A stretch of DNA of 64,000 bases from Actinomyces sp. Marseille-P3109. GTDB taxonomy: Bacteria > Actinomycetota > Actinomycetes > Actinomycetales > Actinomycetaceae. The DNA is taken from positions 1,988,450 to 2,052,449 of the forward strand of contig NZ_OOHN01000008.1 in NCBI RefSeq assembly GCF_900323545.1, read 5' to 3'. Below are positions 36,521 through 45,467 of this stretch, piece by piece. How positions within the stretch are numbered: the first letter of the stretch is position 1; each line of letters starts with the position of its first letter. Made by a program: the position numbers and the translations under genes. The notes under the pieces are model-generated. The model was not told the origin of the DNA. It did no database searches and was given only the letters and a program-made list of their open reading frames with translations.

Positions 36521-37442
36521 AGCGGATCCTCGGGTCCAGGGCGGCGTAGAGCAGGTCCACCAGGAGGTTGGAGACGATGAAGACGAGCACGAGCACGGTC
36601 GTGAAGGACACGACCATGGGGCCGTCGCCGCGGATGATGGCGGAGTAGAGGGTGCCTCCCACGCCCTTGATGTTGAAGATCCCCTCGGTGACGATGGCGC
36701 CGCCCATGAGGGCTCCCAGGTCCGCGCCCAGGAAGGTGACGACCGGGACCAGGGAGTTGCGCAGGACGTGGACGATCATGACGCGGGCCCCGCTCAGGCC
36801 CTTGGCCCGGGCGGTGCGCACGTGGTCGGCGGTGAGGTTCTCAGCCACCTCGGTGCGGGTCAGGCGCAGCACGTAGGCGAAGGAGACGGCGCCCAGCACC
36901 ATGGCCGGCATGAGGAGCTCGGTGAAGCCGGGGCTCTCTCCGGCGGTCACGGGCAGCCATCCCAGGCGGACCCCGATGATGAACTGCAGGACGAAGCCGA
37001 TGACGAAGGTGGGCACGGCGATGACCACCAGGGAGAGCACCAGGACGGTGGCGTCGAACCAGCCGCCCTTCCTCACCCCGGCGATGAGGCCGAAGCCGAT
37101 GCCCGCGACGGCCTCGAAGGCCAGTGCCAAGAGGGAGAGCTTGATGGTGATCGGGTAGGCCCGCACCAGCACCTCGAGGACGGACTCGGTTCCTCGCAGC
37201 GACTGGCCCAGGTCCAGGGTGAACAGTCCCTTGAGGTAGAGCAGGTACTGCACGATGAAGGGCTTGTCGAGGTGGTAGCTGGCCTTGATCTGCTCGATCA
37301 CCTCGGGGCTGAGCGAGCGCTGGCCCCCGAGCGCGGCGATCGGGTCGCCCGGAAGGGCGAAGACCATCGCGTAGATGAGCAGCGTGGCCCCGAAGAACAC
37401 CGGGACCATCTGCAGCAGCCTGCGTGAGACGTAACGAAGCAT
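36513..37442 (-). CDS. oligopeptide ABC transporter permease (DppB-like)
   Basis: 309 residues starting MLRYVSRRLLQMVPVFFGATLLIYAMVFALPGDP, the canonical DppB/OppB first helix. It has six helices in all. The coupling loop TADHVRTARAKGLSGARVMIVHVLRNSL is near residues 196-223, and the C-terminus LLYAALDPRIRYA is typical. The ATG follows the binding-protein gene by 19 bases with GGAGA upstream. It forms the transmembrane pore with the DppC-like partner. Confidence 0.94.
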   Translation of the reverse strand: MLRYVSRRLLQMVPVFFGATLLIYAMVFALPGDPIAALGGQRSLSPEVIEQIKASYHLDKPFIVQYLLYLKGLFTLDLGQSLRGTESVLEVLVRAYPITIKLSLLALAFEAVAGIGFGLIAGVRKGGWFDATVLVLSLVVIAVPTFVIGFVLQFIIGVRLGWLPVTAGESPGFTELLMPAMVLGAVSFAYVLRLTRTEVAENLTADHVRTARAKGLSGARVMIVHVLRNSLVPVVTFLGADLGALMGGAIVTEGIFNIKGVGGTLYSAIIRGDGPMVVSFTTVLVLVFIVSNLLVDLLYAALDPRIRYA

Positions 37443-37461
37443 GTCTCCTTCTTCCTCCCGA

Positions 37462-39087
37462 TCAGAACGTGGAGATGGCCTCGGCCTGCGCCCACAGGCG
37501 TCTGGCCTCGTCCGGGTCGTAGGTGAGGACCTCGTTGCCCGGCACCTCGGCGGTCCAGCCCGCAACAGTGGGGGCGGTGAAGTCCTTGGCGGGCGTGCGG
37601 GTGCCGTAGTAGAGCTTCTCGCAGATGAGGTTGCGGTCGATGGCCCGGCAGATGGCGGCGCGGCGGGCGCGCCCCTCCTCGTCCATCCTCCAGTGCTCGT
37701 GGGTGACGTCGATGGCGAGCCCCTGGAAGTAGGCGGCCGGCTTGTTGATGGCGCGCCCTTGGAGCTGCTCGCGGAAGATGGGCAGGAAGGCGTCGGGGAT
37801 GGAGTCAGTGACATCGAGGGAGCTGGCCAGCAGGTCGTTGTAGACCGAGTCCGTGCTCGTGTACAGCTTGAAGGTGATGCCCCGGTTCGCCACCGTGCGC
37901 CCACCGGCGTAGGCGGGGTTGGGTTCCAGGACGATCCGGCTGTCGTGGTCCCAGGAGACGAGCCGGTAGGGGCCGTTGCCCACCGGCTTGGCGCCGTAGG
38001 CCTTGGTGTCGGAGAAGGCCGACTCGGGCATCGGGTAGTAGGCGTAGTGGCCCAGGCTGATCTTGAAGTCCGACGCCGGGGCGGTCAGCTCGACCGTGAA
38101 GGTGAGGTCGTCCACCTTGGTCAGCCCGGTCAGCTCGGAGTCCTCGTCGTAGGAAAAGCCCCTGATCCGCTCGAAGAAGGAGGAGCCGAGCTGCGCGTTG
38201 GACAGCAGCGCCCCGAACTTCCAGGCCTTGATGAAGGAGTCGGATGTCACCGGGCTCCCGTCGGAGAAGGTCCAGCCCGGCTTGAGGGTGATCGTGTAGT
38301 GCTGGTTGTCCTCGGTCTCGATGGAGGAGGCCACCTCGTTGATGACGTTGCCGTCCTTGTCGTAGCGGACCAGGCCGGCGAAGACCAGGTCAAGGATCCG
38401 TCCACCGTTGGACTCATTGGTGTTGGTCGGCAGCAGGGAGTTCTGAGGCTCGGAAAGGTTTGCCAGGACGACGCCGTCGTTGGCGCTGGAGCTGATCTCC
38501 TCGTAGACCGGGACGCCGGTCCAGTTGAAGTCGACGTTGGAGGCGTTGCGGGAGTAGCCGCCGAACCCGTTCTGGTACCACAGCGGGATGCCGGGCAGGT
38601 CGGCGAAGAGCTGGGACTGAGCCTGGCGGAAGTAGCCGTATGCGGTCTGGGGGTCGGTGGCGGCCGCCGCCTGGGCCAGGAGGTCATCGAAGGTCTTCGA
38701 GGAGTACTGGTAGTCGTTGGCGCTGGCACCGGTCTGGAAGGTGGCGTTGAGGAAGTTCTCGAGGGACGGGTAGTCGGCCGACCAACCGCTGCGGAAAGCG
38801 CCCAGGAGGGTGTGCTTGGTGATGGCGGCGCGCATCTCGGAGAACTGGGCCACCGGCAGGGGCTCCATGGTGATGCCCAGGACGTTGGACACCGAGTGGC
38901 ACACGGCCTCGGCCCAGGTCTTGTGGGGGCCGTCGGAGTTGTAGGCCAGGGTCAGCTTGCCGCTGCCGCTGCCCAGGCCCCCTCCACCCGAGCTCGATCC
39001 GCGCGAGCATCCTGAGACCAGGAGCAGGCCGAAGGCCGCCGCACCAAGTCCGAAGCCGCGGCGCGACACTGTCAGGGCGTGGTTCAT
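37462..39087 (-). CDS. peptide ABC transporter substrate-binding lipoprotein
   Basis: 541 residues with a basic start (VSRRGFG), a hydrophobic core and a lipobox LLVSGC; the lipidated Cys is near residue 28. The mature part is a family-5 solute-binding protein. Order is permuted only lightly relative to DppA: WTFSDGSPVTSDSFIKAWKFG, the SFSYDEDSELTGL region and the C-terminal LWAQAEAIS. It captures peptides for the downstream permeases. The start at 39087 is fixed by GGAGG five bases upstream; the open frame extends 13 codons further without a ribosome site. It heads a four-gene operon (binding protein, two permeases, fused ATPase). Confidence 0.92.
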   Translation of the reverse strand: MNHALTVSRRGFGLGAAAFGLLLVSGCSRGSSSGGGGLGSGSGKLTLAYNSDGPHKTWAEAVCHSVSNVLGITMEPLPVAQFSEMRAAITKHTLLGAFRSGWSADYPSLENFLNATFQTGASANDYQYSSKTFDDLLAQAAAATDPQTAYGYFRQAQSQLFADLPGIPLWYQNGFGGYSRNASNVDFNWTGVPVYEEISSSANDGVVLANLSEPQNSLLPTNTNESNGGRILDLVFAGLVRYDKDGNVINEVASSIETEDNQHYTITLKPGWTFSDGSPVTSDSFIKAWKFGALLSNAQLGSSFFERIRGFSYDEDSELTGLTKVDDLTFTVELTAPASDFKISLGHYAYYPMPESAFSDTKAYGAKPVGNGPYRLVSWDHDSRIVLEPNPAYAGGRTVANRGITFKLYTSTDSVYNDLLASSLDVTDSIPDAFLPIFREQLQGRAINKPAAYFQGLAIDVTHEHWRMDEEGRARRAAICRAIDRNLICEKLYYGTRTPAKDFTAPTVAGWTAEVPGNEVLTYDPDEARRLWAQAEAISTF

Positions 39088-39240
39088 GCGACCTCCATTG
39101 GGCATGGGACTGACTGGGATTGTCACTGGGACACGGGGGCGCGAGGCACTCAGGCGCCGTCCATGAGCGGAGATCCTACGTCCAACAAGGAAACAGATTC
39201 GACACGTAGGTCACGTGTACGTCATGTAGGAAAGGGACGC

Positions 39241-40350
39241 TCAGGCGTACCAGGCCTGGGCCAGCAGCTCGTAGGAGCGGCGCCGCAGAGCAGGATCGTG
39301 GGCGTAGGTGACGATGAGGATCTCATCGAGGTCCCAGCGGTCGGCCTGCTCGCGCAGGCGGGCGGCGACGTCGTCGGCCGTTCCGACGAAGGACAGGGAC
39401 ATCGCGGACTCGACGGCCGCCTCCCTGCCCGGCGCGCGGGTACGCCAGGCCTGCGGGTCCGCCGTGGGCGGGTCGAGGGGACCGGGGCGGTTGCCGACGA
39501 TGCGGGCGGCGGCGGCCATGGCGGTGCTGAACAGGAGACGGGCCTCGTCATCGCTCGGGGCCACCATGACGTTGACGGCGGCGGCGACCCGGGGCCCGGT
39601 CTGCGGGCGATTCTCGCTCTGGGCCTCGAAGACGGAGCGGTAGGTGGCGATCGCCGCCTCGGCCTGGACCGGGGCGAAGTGCGAGGCGACGGCGAAGGGC
39701 AGGCCGAGCTGCCCGGCGACGCGCGCACCGTTGACGGAGGAGCCGAGCACCCAGACGCTCGGGCGGGTGCCCTCGCCCGGGATCGCCCGGACCCGGGGGC
39801 TGCCGGGCTCGGCACCCTGGGCTGCGTCGTTGTCGGGCGTGCCAGAAGCGCCCAGGAGGAGGGATCCGGGAGTCACACGAGGCCCCGGAGCGGGTGCGTC
39901 GCCGAGGTAGGTGAGGATCTCGACGATCTCCTCGGCGAAGTGGCGCGGATCGGAGGCCCCGCGGCGCAGTGCGGCGGCTGTGAGCCGGTCCGTGCCCGGG
40001 GCGCGCCCCAGACCCAGGTCGACCCGGCCGGGGTACAGCGTGGCCAGGGTGCCGATCTGCTCGGCAACGACGAGCGGGGCGTGGTTGGGCAGCATGATGC
40101 CGCCGGAGGCAACGCCCAGGCGGTCGGTGGCGGCCAGGACCTGTCCCATGAGGACGACGGTCGCCGAGGACAGGTAGGTGGTGGAGCCGTGGTGCTCGGC
40201 AAGCCAGTAGCGCTCGTAGCCGGCGGCGTCGGCGGCTCGAGCGAGGGCGATCATGTCGTTGAGGGCGTCGGAGCGGGTGCGACCGGCGCTGACGGGCACC
40301 ATGTCCATGACGGACAAAACAGGTACGGCCCGCCTTTCGGGCTGACTCAT
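39241..40350 (-). CDS. LLM-class flavin-dependent oxidoreductase
   Basis: 369 residues of the luciferase-like TIM-barrel superfamily, closest in pattern to the YhbW/MsnO8 group. It begins VPVLSVMDMVPVSAGRT and continues YERYWLAEHHGS, the group's His-rich motif. GIMLPNHAPLVVAEQIGTL and GRVDLGLGRAPGTD follow. These enzymes use FMN or F420 to oxidise organic substrates; the actual substrate is unknown. The ATG is six bases after TAGAGT (40362-40357) with no ribosome site, so the mRNA is probably leaderless. Residues ~165-190 carry an Asp/Ala/Gly-rich insertion. Confidence 0.88.
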   Translation of the reverse strand: MSQPERRAVPVLSVMDMVPVSAGRTRSDALNDMIALARAADAAGYERYWLAEHHGSTTYLSSATVVLMGQVLAATDRLGVASGGIMLPNHAPLVVAEQIGTLATLYPGRVDLGLGRAPGTDRLTAAALRRGASDPRHFAEEIVEILTYLGDAPAPGPRVTPGSLLLGASGTPDNDAAQGAEPGSPRVRAIPGEGTRPSVWVLGSSVNGARVAGQLGLPFAVASHFAPVQAEAAIATYRSVFEAQSENRPQTGPRVAAAVNVMVAPSDDEARLLFSTAMAAAARIVGNRPGPLDPPTADPQAWRTRAPGREAAVESAMSLSFVGTADDVAARLREQADRWDLDEILIVTYAHDPALRRRSYELLAQAWYA

Positions 40351-40400
40351 ACAGGCACTCTAACCTGCGCCGACCGGCCTCGATCCGAGCCTTTAGACCT

Positions 40401-40436
40401 GCGCGCCCCGCGGAGCGAGGGCTCGGCGGGGCGCGC
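40401..40436. terminator. GC-rich hairpin after bioY
   Basis: GCGCGCCCCGC and GCGGGGCGCGC form a perfect 11-bp stem around a 14-base loop. It lies about 40 bases past the bioY stop and just before the promoter of the LLM oxidoreductase. Confidence 0.75.
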
Positions 40437-40477
40437 GAACGACCGGACCTATGAGGCCGGGGCGGGTGCGGGGGCCG

Positions 40478-41086
40478 TCAGTGCAGCCGGCCGCGTGCGG
40501 GCAGCAGGCCGGTGGCGACCAGGGACTTGAGGACGTCGCCAATGATGAAGGGGACCAGGCCCAGGCTCAGGGTGGCGCCCCAACTGGCGCCGGTGGCGAT
40601 CTTGAGCCAGACGAGGCCGGGAACGTACACCGAGGCGGAGGCCAGCAGCATGAGGGCGACGCCGGTGGCGACCCGGCGGGCGGTCGAGCCGGAGTGGTTC
40701 GACCAGACGCTCGCGGCACGTCCGGCGATGGCGGCGATGAGGACGTATCCGATGACGTAGCCGAAGGTGACGCCCACGCCACCGTTCCAGCCGGCCAGGA
40801 CCGGGGCGCCGACGGCGGCCAGGGCGCCGAGCAGCAGTGCGGACATGGCGCCGCGGCGCGAGCCGAGGACGGCGCCGACACCGAGGGCGGCGAAGGTGCC
40901 CATGGAGATCGGCACGGGGGTGAAGGGCAGGGGGATCGCGATCTGACCGATGAGGATCAGGGCGACGGTGCCGGCCAGGATCAGCCCGACCTCACGAACG
41001 CGGACAAGAGCGGGGTTGGCGGCGCTGGTAACGGATTCTGAGCGGGCCGCGGAGCCGGCGGCCGGGGTGGAGGGTTTGTTGATCAT
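40478..41086 (-). CDS. bioY: biotin transporter substrate-specificity subunit
   Basis: A 202-residue membrane S-component for biotin uptake, with about six helices. Hallmarks are IAIPLPFTPVPISMGTFAAL near residue 49 and the loop GWNGGVGVTFGYVIGYV near 98, plus LGLVPFIIGDVLKSLVA near the end. BioY can act alone or with ECF ATPases BioM and BioN, which are not in this window. The ATG lies six bases after TAATGT (41098-41093) and lacks a ribosome site, so it is probably leaderless. No biotin-synthesis gene is nearby, consistent with biotin scavenging. Confidence 0.95.
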   Translation of the reverse strand: MINKPSTPAAGSAARSESVTSAANPALVRVREVGLILAGTVALILIGQIAIPLPFTPVPISMGTFAALGVGAVLGSRRGAMSALLLGALAAVGAPVLAGWNGGVGVTFGYVIGYVLIAAIAGRAASVWSNHSGSTARRVATGVALMLLASASVYVPGLVWLKIATGASWGATLSLGLVPFIIGDVLKSLVATGLLPARGRLH

Positions 41087-41226
41087 GCCTCAACATTACG
41101 GGCAGACGCGGCGTCGCGAACGACCGGATCATGCCGAAGCACCACACCATCATTTGGAGGAAACCTACAAAGAATGCAGGATCACTCCCCCTCCCGACCG
41201 CACAAGATAGGTGGTTTTCACAGTTC

Positions 41227-42243
41227 TCACAGGTGACCGTCGATCCAGGTGAGGATGTCACCGGTCACCCGGTCCCGATTGGTCTCGTTGAGGAGCTCGT
41301 GGCGCCCACCCGGGTAGAGGATGACGGCGACCTCACGCACACCGGCACGGCGGTAGAGGGTGGCGGCCCGCTGGACGCCCCTCCCCATGGCGCCGACCGG
41401 GTCCCGGTCGCCGGAGGCCAGGAGCATGGGCAGCCCCGCGGGCACCGACTCGGCGTGGGAGGGTGTGTTGACGGCACCCTGTCCGGCCACGAGGTCGTGG
41501 AAGAAGCTGGAGCTGCACACGAATCCGCACCAGGGGTCGGCGACGTAGCGGTCGACCTCCTTGGCGTCCCGGCTGATCCAGTCGGCCTCGGTGCGGTTGG
41601 GGGCGAAGTGGCGCTGGTAGGGGCCGAAAGCGAGCGCGTTGAGAAGCCGGGAGGGGTGGCGCGGGCCGCGCAGCCGGGACTCCCCGGTGCAGACGGCGGT
41701 GGCGGGTCTCGTGAGCGCGCCGAATCCCGAGCCGGTCCCCAGCAGGATGAGACCGGCCAGCTCGCCACCACGGCGAGCGGCCAGGTCGCGGGCCAGTAAG
41801 GAGCCCCACGAGTGGCCCAGGAGGAAGACGGGGACGCCCGGCCAGGCCCGCCGGGCCGCGTCCAGGACGGTGCTCATGTCGGCCACGACCGTGTCCCAGC
41901 CGTCCTGCTCGGCGACGAAGCCGAAGCCGTCGGGGGCTGCGGTGGCCCCGTGACCGCGGTGGTCCTGGGCCAGGACCGCGTACCCCTCCTCCACCGCTGA
42001 GGCGGCGAAGCGGGCGTAGCGCGAGGCGTGCTCGGCCATGCCGTGGGAGATGAGGATGATGCCGTGGGGGCGGGCCGCGCCGGTCATCCGCGGGGGCGGC
42101 GTCACCGTGGTGCGGCCCCCGGCGGCGCCGTCGGGAGCGTCGGCCACCAGCAGGGAGCCGTCGATGAGCCACTCGGGGAGCCAGATGTGCACCACCAGAC
42201 GCGTTCCGTCATCGGCCGTGAGCCGAGTAAGGCTGGTCTGCAT
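41227..42243 (-). CDS. alpha/beta hydrolase (monoacylglycerol lipase-like)
   Basis: 338 residues resembling lysophospholipase/monoacylglycerol lipases. HGIILISHGMAEHASRYARFA supplies the oxyanion HG motif. GHSWGS near residue 155 holds the nucleophilic Ser, and the end YPGGRHELLNETNRD holds the catalytic His. It also has an Asp in SGDRDPV. It could hydrolyse lipid esters of host or membrane origin. The ATG at 42243 is chosen because GAGGAGGAC is directly upstream, although the frame is open for 43 more codons. A short insertion at residues ~25-50 separates the first strands. Confidence 0.88.
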   Translation of the reverse strand: MQTSLTRLTADDGTRLVVHIWLPEWLIDGSLLVADAPDGAAGGRTTVTPPPRMTGAARPHGIILISHGMAEHASRYARFAASAVEEGYAVLAQDHRGHGATAAPDGFGFVAEQDGWDTVVADMSTVLDAARRAWPGVPVFLLGHSWGSLLARDLAARRGGELAGLILLGTGSGFGALTRPATAVCTGESRLRGPRHPSRLLNALAFGPYQRHFAPNRTEADWISRDAKEVDRYVADPWCGFVCSSSFFHDLVAGQGAVNTPSHAESVPAGLPMLLASGDRDPVGAMGRGVQRAATLYRRAGVREVAVILYPGGRHELLNETNRDRVTGDILTWIDGHL

Positions 42244-42622
42244 CGAGTCCTCCTCAGGCAGCGTCATCAGTGGGGCGGCGGTCATGATCAGGTCGGCATC
42301 GGTCATCATTGATCGTGTCGACAGCTGACGATCAGCAGTGGCGCCGGGCTCACAGGATGGGCCCGGGCTCACCCGTCATCCCAGGTAGAAGCCTAGTTGC
42401 CCGACGCCGAGCCGGCAGCGTTACCGCGGAGTGAATCACGCAGATCCCACGGTGAACACGTTGTGGGGTTTCCACGGACGGCCGTTGATGACTGATTGTG
42501 TGGGAGCATTGCCTAATTTCCTGATGGTTTCATGAATCCTCGCCCCCGGTTATCCCAGTGCTTCTCCCCGGAGCCGCTCTCCCGCCCGCGCCTGGCAGCG
42601 CCCCTGGTCTACGGTGTCGGCC
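42244..42622. other. gene-free stretch between divergent hydrolase and NUDIX genes
   Basis: About 380 bases, less GC-rich than the flanks (the AT-rich TGATTGTGTGGGAGCATTGC area near 42490-42540). It carries the promoters of both divergent genes: TACGGT at 42610-42615 belongs to the NUDIX gene. The first part can be read as an N-terminal extension of the hydrolase, but has no ribosome site. No RNA gene or repeat was recognised. Confidence 0.5.
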
Positions 42623-43213
42623 ATGGCCGTCCACTCCTTCACCCTCGTTCCCGCCGCCTACGTCTACCTCCTGCGCCCCACCCCCGACGCCCCCGCCGGT
42701 CGGACTGGGGCGACGGGTGAACCAGGGAGCAGGTCGGTGAGCGCAGCGACCCAGGTGCTTCTCCAGCTGCGGCGGAACACCGGCTACATGGACGGGCACT
42801 GGGCCTGCGGAGCCTCGGGGCACGTCGAGGCCGCCGAGAGCGTCGTCGAGACGGCCCTGCGCGAGACCCGTGAGGAGCTGGGCGTCTCCGTGTCCGCCGC
42901 GGAACTGAGCCCGCTGACGGCCATGCACCGCACCAACGACCTCGGCGGCGCAGCCCTGGAGCAGCGCATTGACATGTTCTTCACGCTGCGCGCCTGGACG
43001 GGCGCACCGGCCGTGCGCGAGCCGGCCAAGAACGCGGGACTGCGCTGGTTCTCCCTGGTGGATCTGCCCGAACCGGTCCCGCCGCACGAGCGGTACGTCC
43101 TGACCCTTCTGGCCGGCGCCCTCGACGGTGGGAGGCCGGTGCCCCCGATCACCACCTTCGGTTTCGACGCCGGCCAGGACATCGCCCGCTACGGCGTCGC
43201 CCTGCCGCACTGA
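42623..43213 (+). CDS. NUDIX hydrolase
   Basis: 196 residues with a perfect Nudix box, G-x5-E-x7-R-E-x2-E-E-x-G-V, in the segment GHVEAAESVVETALRE TREELGV (spaced here only for reading) at about residues 66-88. The box binds divalent metal for hydrolysis of a nucleoside-diphosphate-linked substrate. The N-terminal half is the usual beta-sheet; substrate type cannot be told. The ATG at 42623 is seven bases after TACGGT (42610-42615) and no ribosome site is seen, so it is probably leaderless. It ends two bases from the convergent patatin gene. Confidence 0.9.
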   Translation: MAVHSFTLVPAAYVYLLRPTPDAPAGRTGATGEPGSRSVSAATQVLLQLRRNTGYMDGHWACGASGHVEAAESVVETALRETREELGVSVSAAELSPLTAMHRTNDLGGAALEQRIDMFFTLRAWTGAPAVREPAKNAGLRWFSLVDLPEPVPPHERYVLTLLAGALDGGRPVPPITTFGFDAGQDIARYGVALPH

Positions 43214-43215
43214 GC

Positions 43216-44223
43216 TCAGCTCGCGAGGAAGGCCTCGATGGCGGGCAGCTCGCGGCGGGCCTGTGCCAGGCCGGCCTCGAAGGCGGTGACGATGCGGTCG
43301 TAGCGCAGCTCGCCGTTGGCGATGGGCATGCGCTCGGGACGGAAGAGGTAGACGCGTCCCTGGCTGCGCAACCGCTCCAGCTCGTCGACGGTGCGGTTGT
43401 AGTTCTCGGGGCGGTCGATGACGGCCTGGACGAGGGCCGGGTAGCGCGAGTAGAGGCGCTGGAGGACCTCGATCTCATGACGCCGCATGGGCGGCTTGCG
43501 GTAGCCCTCGGGGCGGGTCATGACGACGAGGAGCTTGTCGTAGCCGTCGGCGCGGGCGGCGTCGACGGCGAATCCACCGGTGGGACCGACGGCTCCGTCC
43601 ACGTAGGGGGCGCCGTCGACCTCGACCATGGGCATGAGCACTGGCATCGACGACGACGCCCGGGCCCGCACCAGCAGGTCGTCCATGGTGGGCATGTCCT
43701 CCAGGCCCCAGTAGACCTCCTCGCCGGTGTCACAGCGGAAGGCGCCCAGGCGCACCGTGGCCGGGGAGGCGGCGAAGGTCTCCCAGTCGAAGGGGATGGA
43801 CTCGTCCGGCGCGGAGGTGTGCAGGTAGATGTGCTCGGAGTTGAAGTAGCCCTTGCCGGTCACGAAGCTGCCCCATCCACCGGCCTTCGGGTCGGTGGTC
43901 AGGCCCAGGTAGGCCTCGCGGGTGCGCCAGGTGTCGCGGGAGACGAAGTTGCAGGTGTTCGTGCAGCCCGCGGAGATGCCGCCGACCCAGGGGAAGGAGA
44001 GCCCGGCCTCCAGCATGACGCGCACGAGGCCGGCCGTGTAGGCACCGCGCATGCCACCGCTCTCGAAGACGAGGGCGACGTCGTCGGGACCGTGGGTGAC
44101 GGGTGCCGGCCGGTGGTCAGGGTCGGTGACGGGGACGGGCCGTTGAACGGAGTCGGTGACGGGGACGGGCCGTTGAACGGAGTCGGTGACGGGGTGCGGC
44201 GGGGGCAGGGGACGCGAGCTCAC
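43216..44223 (-). CDS. patatin-like phospholipase
   Basis: 335 residues. The patatin core has the oxyanion motif ESGGMRGAYTAG near residue 52. The nucleophile is in GISAGC (GxSxG) near residue 84, and the catalytic Asp in YVDGAVG near residue 182; together these form a Ser-Asp dyad. It would hydrolyse acyl esters of membrane or host lipids. The N-terminal 40 residues are a Pro/Val/Thr-rich tandem repeat (see the repeat entry) and are probably unstructured. The GTG at 44223 is supported by TAGGCT (44236-44231) seven bases upstream, so the message is probably leaderless; there is no ribosome site. Confidence 0.9.
   Translation of the reverse strand: MSSRPLPPPHPVTDSVQRPVPVTDSVQRPVPVTDPDHRPAPVTHGPDDVALVFESGGMRGAYTAGLVRVMLEAGLSFPWVGGISAGCTNTCNFVSRDTWRTREAYLGLTTDPKAGGWGSFVTGKGYFNSEHIYLHTSAPDESIPFDWETFAASPATVRLGAFRCDTGEEVYWGLEDMPTMDDLLVRARASSSMPVLMPMVEVDGAPYVDGAVGPTGGFAVDAARADGYDKLLVVMTRPEGYRKPPMRRHEIEVLQRLYSRYPALVQAVIDRPENYNRTVDELERLRSQGRVYLFRPERMPIANGELRYDRIVTAFEAGLAQARRELPAIEAFLAS
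44122..44181 (-). repeat. two tandem 30-bp repeats in the patatin N-terminus
   Basis: Two identical adjacent 30-base units (44122-44151 and 44152-44181), followed by a partial third (44182-44194). They encode 10-residue repeats of the pattern PVTDSVQRPV in the protein. The unit length is a multiple of three, so copy changes keep the frame. Confidence 0.85.
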
Positions 44224-44311
44224 AGCCGGGAGCCTATGGGGTCGACGGCGGGTTCGTACGGGTGATTCCCGCCCCATGTCTGCCGGGCGGTCGGGAGGGT
44301 AGCGTGGGGCC

Positions 44312-45418
44312 ATGAGCACCTCGAGCACGCCGCGCATTCTTGAGCCGATGTCCCTGGGCGGACTGACCGCCCGCAACCGCCTGTGGCTGCCGCCCATGTG
44401 CATGTACACGGTCGAGGCGCAGGACGGCGTCGTCACCGACTGGCACGTGACTCACTACGCGAGCCGCGCGGTGGGCGGCTTCGGCACGGTCATCGTGGAG
44501 GCGACGGCGGTGTCGCCCGAGGGGCGCCTGTCCCCCAACGACCTGGGGCTGTGGTCCGATGAGCAGGTAGCCGGCCAGCGCCGCCTGGTTGAGGCGATCC
44601 ACGCCGGTGGAGCGATCGCCGGTATCCAGATCGGGCACGGCGGCCGCAAGTCGGGGACCTCCCCGTGGCGGCCCAATGTCGCCGGGGCGCGCACCGGCAC
44701 CCTGGAGGGCTGGGAGCTGCTGGCACCCAGCGCGATCCCCTTCCCCGAGCACGCGGTTCCCACCGAGCTGGACGAGGCCGGGATCAATCGTTTGGTGGAG
44801 GCCTTCGCGGCGGCTGCACGCCGTGCCGTCGAGGCCGGGTACGACCTCGTCGAGATCCACGGCGCCCACGGCTACCTCATTCACGAGTTCCGCTCTCCCT
44901 TGTCCAACCAGCGCACCGACTCCTACGGCGGCAGCGCCGAGAACCGTCAGCGCTTCCCGCTGCAGGTGGTGCGGGCCGTGCGCGAGGCCATCGGGCAGGA
45001 CGCGGTTCTCGACATCCGCCTGTCGGCCTCCGACTGGGCCGAGGGCGGGGTGACCGGTGAGGAGACCGCCGCCTTCGGTCGCGAGCTGGTGGAGGCCGGC
45101 ATCGACGTTCTGCATGTCTCCAGCGGAGGTAACGTTCCCGCCCAGGTCCCGCTGGGGCCCGGCTACCAGCTGCCGCTGGCCCAGCAGGTCAGGCAGGCCG
45201 TGGCCGGCACCGGCGTCCCGGTGGTGGGCGTGGGTCTCATCGAGGAGGCGGCGCAGGCCGAGCAGGCGCTGGTGACCGGCCAGGTCGACGCGATCGCCGT
45301 GGGCCGGGCCGCTCTGCGCGATCCGTACCTGCCGCTGCGCTGGGCGGCGGACCTGGGAGCGCGCTCCTGGGACGAGGCCCCATGGCCCATTCAGTACTGG
45401 CGCGGCACCTGGCGCTGA
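44312..45418 (+). CDS. NADH:flavin oxidoreductase of the old yellow enzyme family (YqjM-like)
   Basis: A 368-residue FMN TIM-barrel enzyme that reduces activated C=C bonds with NAD(P)H. Signature elements of the YqjM/NamA class are visible. LPPMCMYT near residue 27 has the Cys that tunes the flavin. GIQIGHGGRKSG holds substrate-site residues. DLVEIHGAHGYLIHEFRSPLSNQRTDSYGG near residues 182-211 is the family motif. It is probably used for reduction of electrophilic enals or nitro compounds. The ATG is six bases after TAGCGT (44300-44305), with no ribosome site. It ends 49 bases from the convergent ychJ-like gene. Confidence 0.93.
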   Translation: MSTSSTPRILEPMSLGGLTARNRLWLPPMCMYTVEAQDGVVTDWHVTHYASRAVGGFGTVIVEATAVSPEGRLSPNDLGLWSDEQVAGQRRLVEAIHAGGAIAGIQIGHGGRKSGTSPWRPNVAGARTGTLEGWELLAPSAIPFPEHAVPTELDEAGINRLVEAFAAAARRAVEAGYDLVEIHGAHGYLIHEFRSPLSNQRTDSYGGSAENRQRFPLQVVRAVREAIGQDAVLDIRLSASDWAEGGVTGEETAAFGRELVEAGIDVLHVSSGGNVPAQVPLGPGYQLPLAQQVRQAVAGTGVPVVGVGLIEEAAQAEQALVTGQVDAIAVGRAALRDPYLPLRWAADLGARSWDEAPWPIQYWRGTWR

Positions 45419-45467
45419 ATCGGCCGGACCTCACCGCGCCGGGGCTCGGCCGCACCACGCTGCGGAG

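Noticed and set aside
44101-44200. Tandem repeat considered as part of a CRISPR or direct-repeat array
   Set aside because: Units are contiguous with no spacers and are in-frame coding sequence of the patatin gene.
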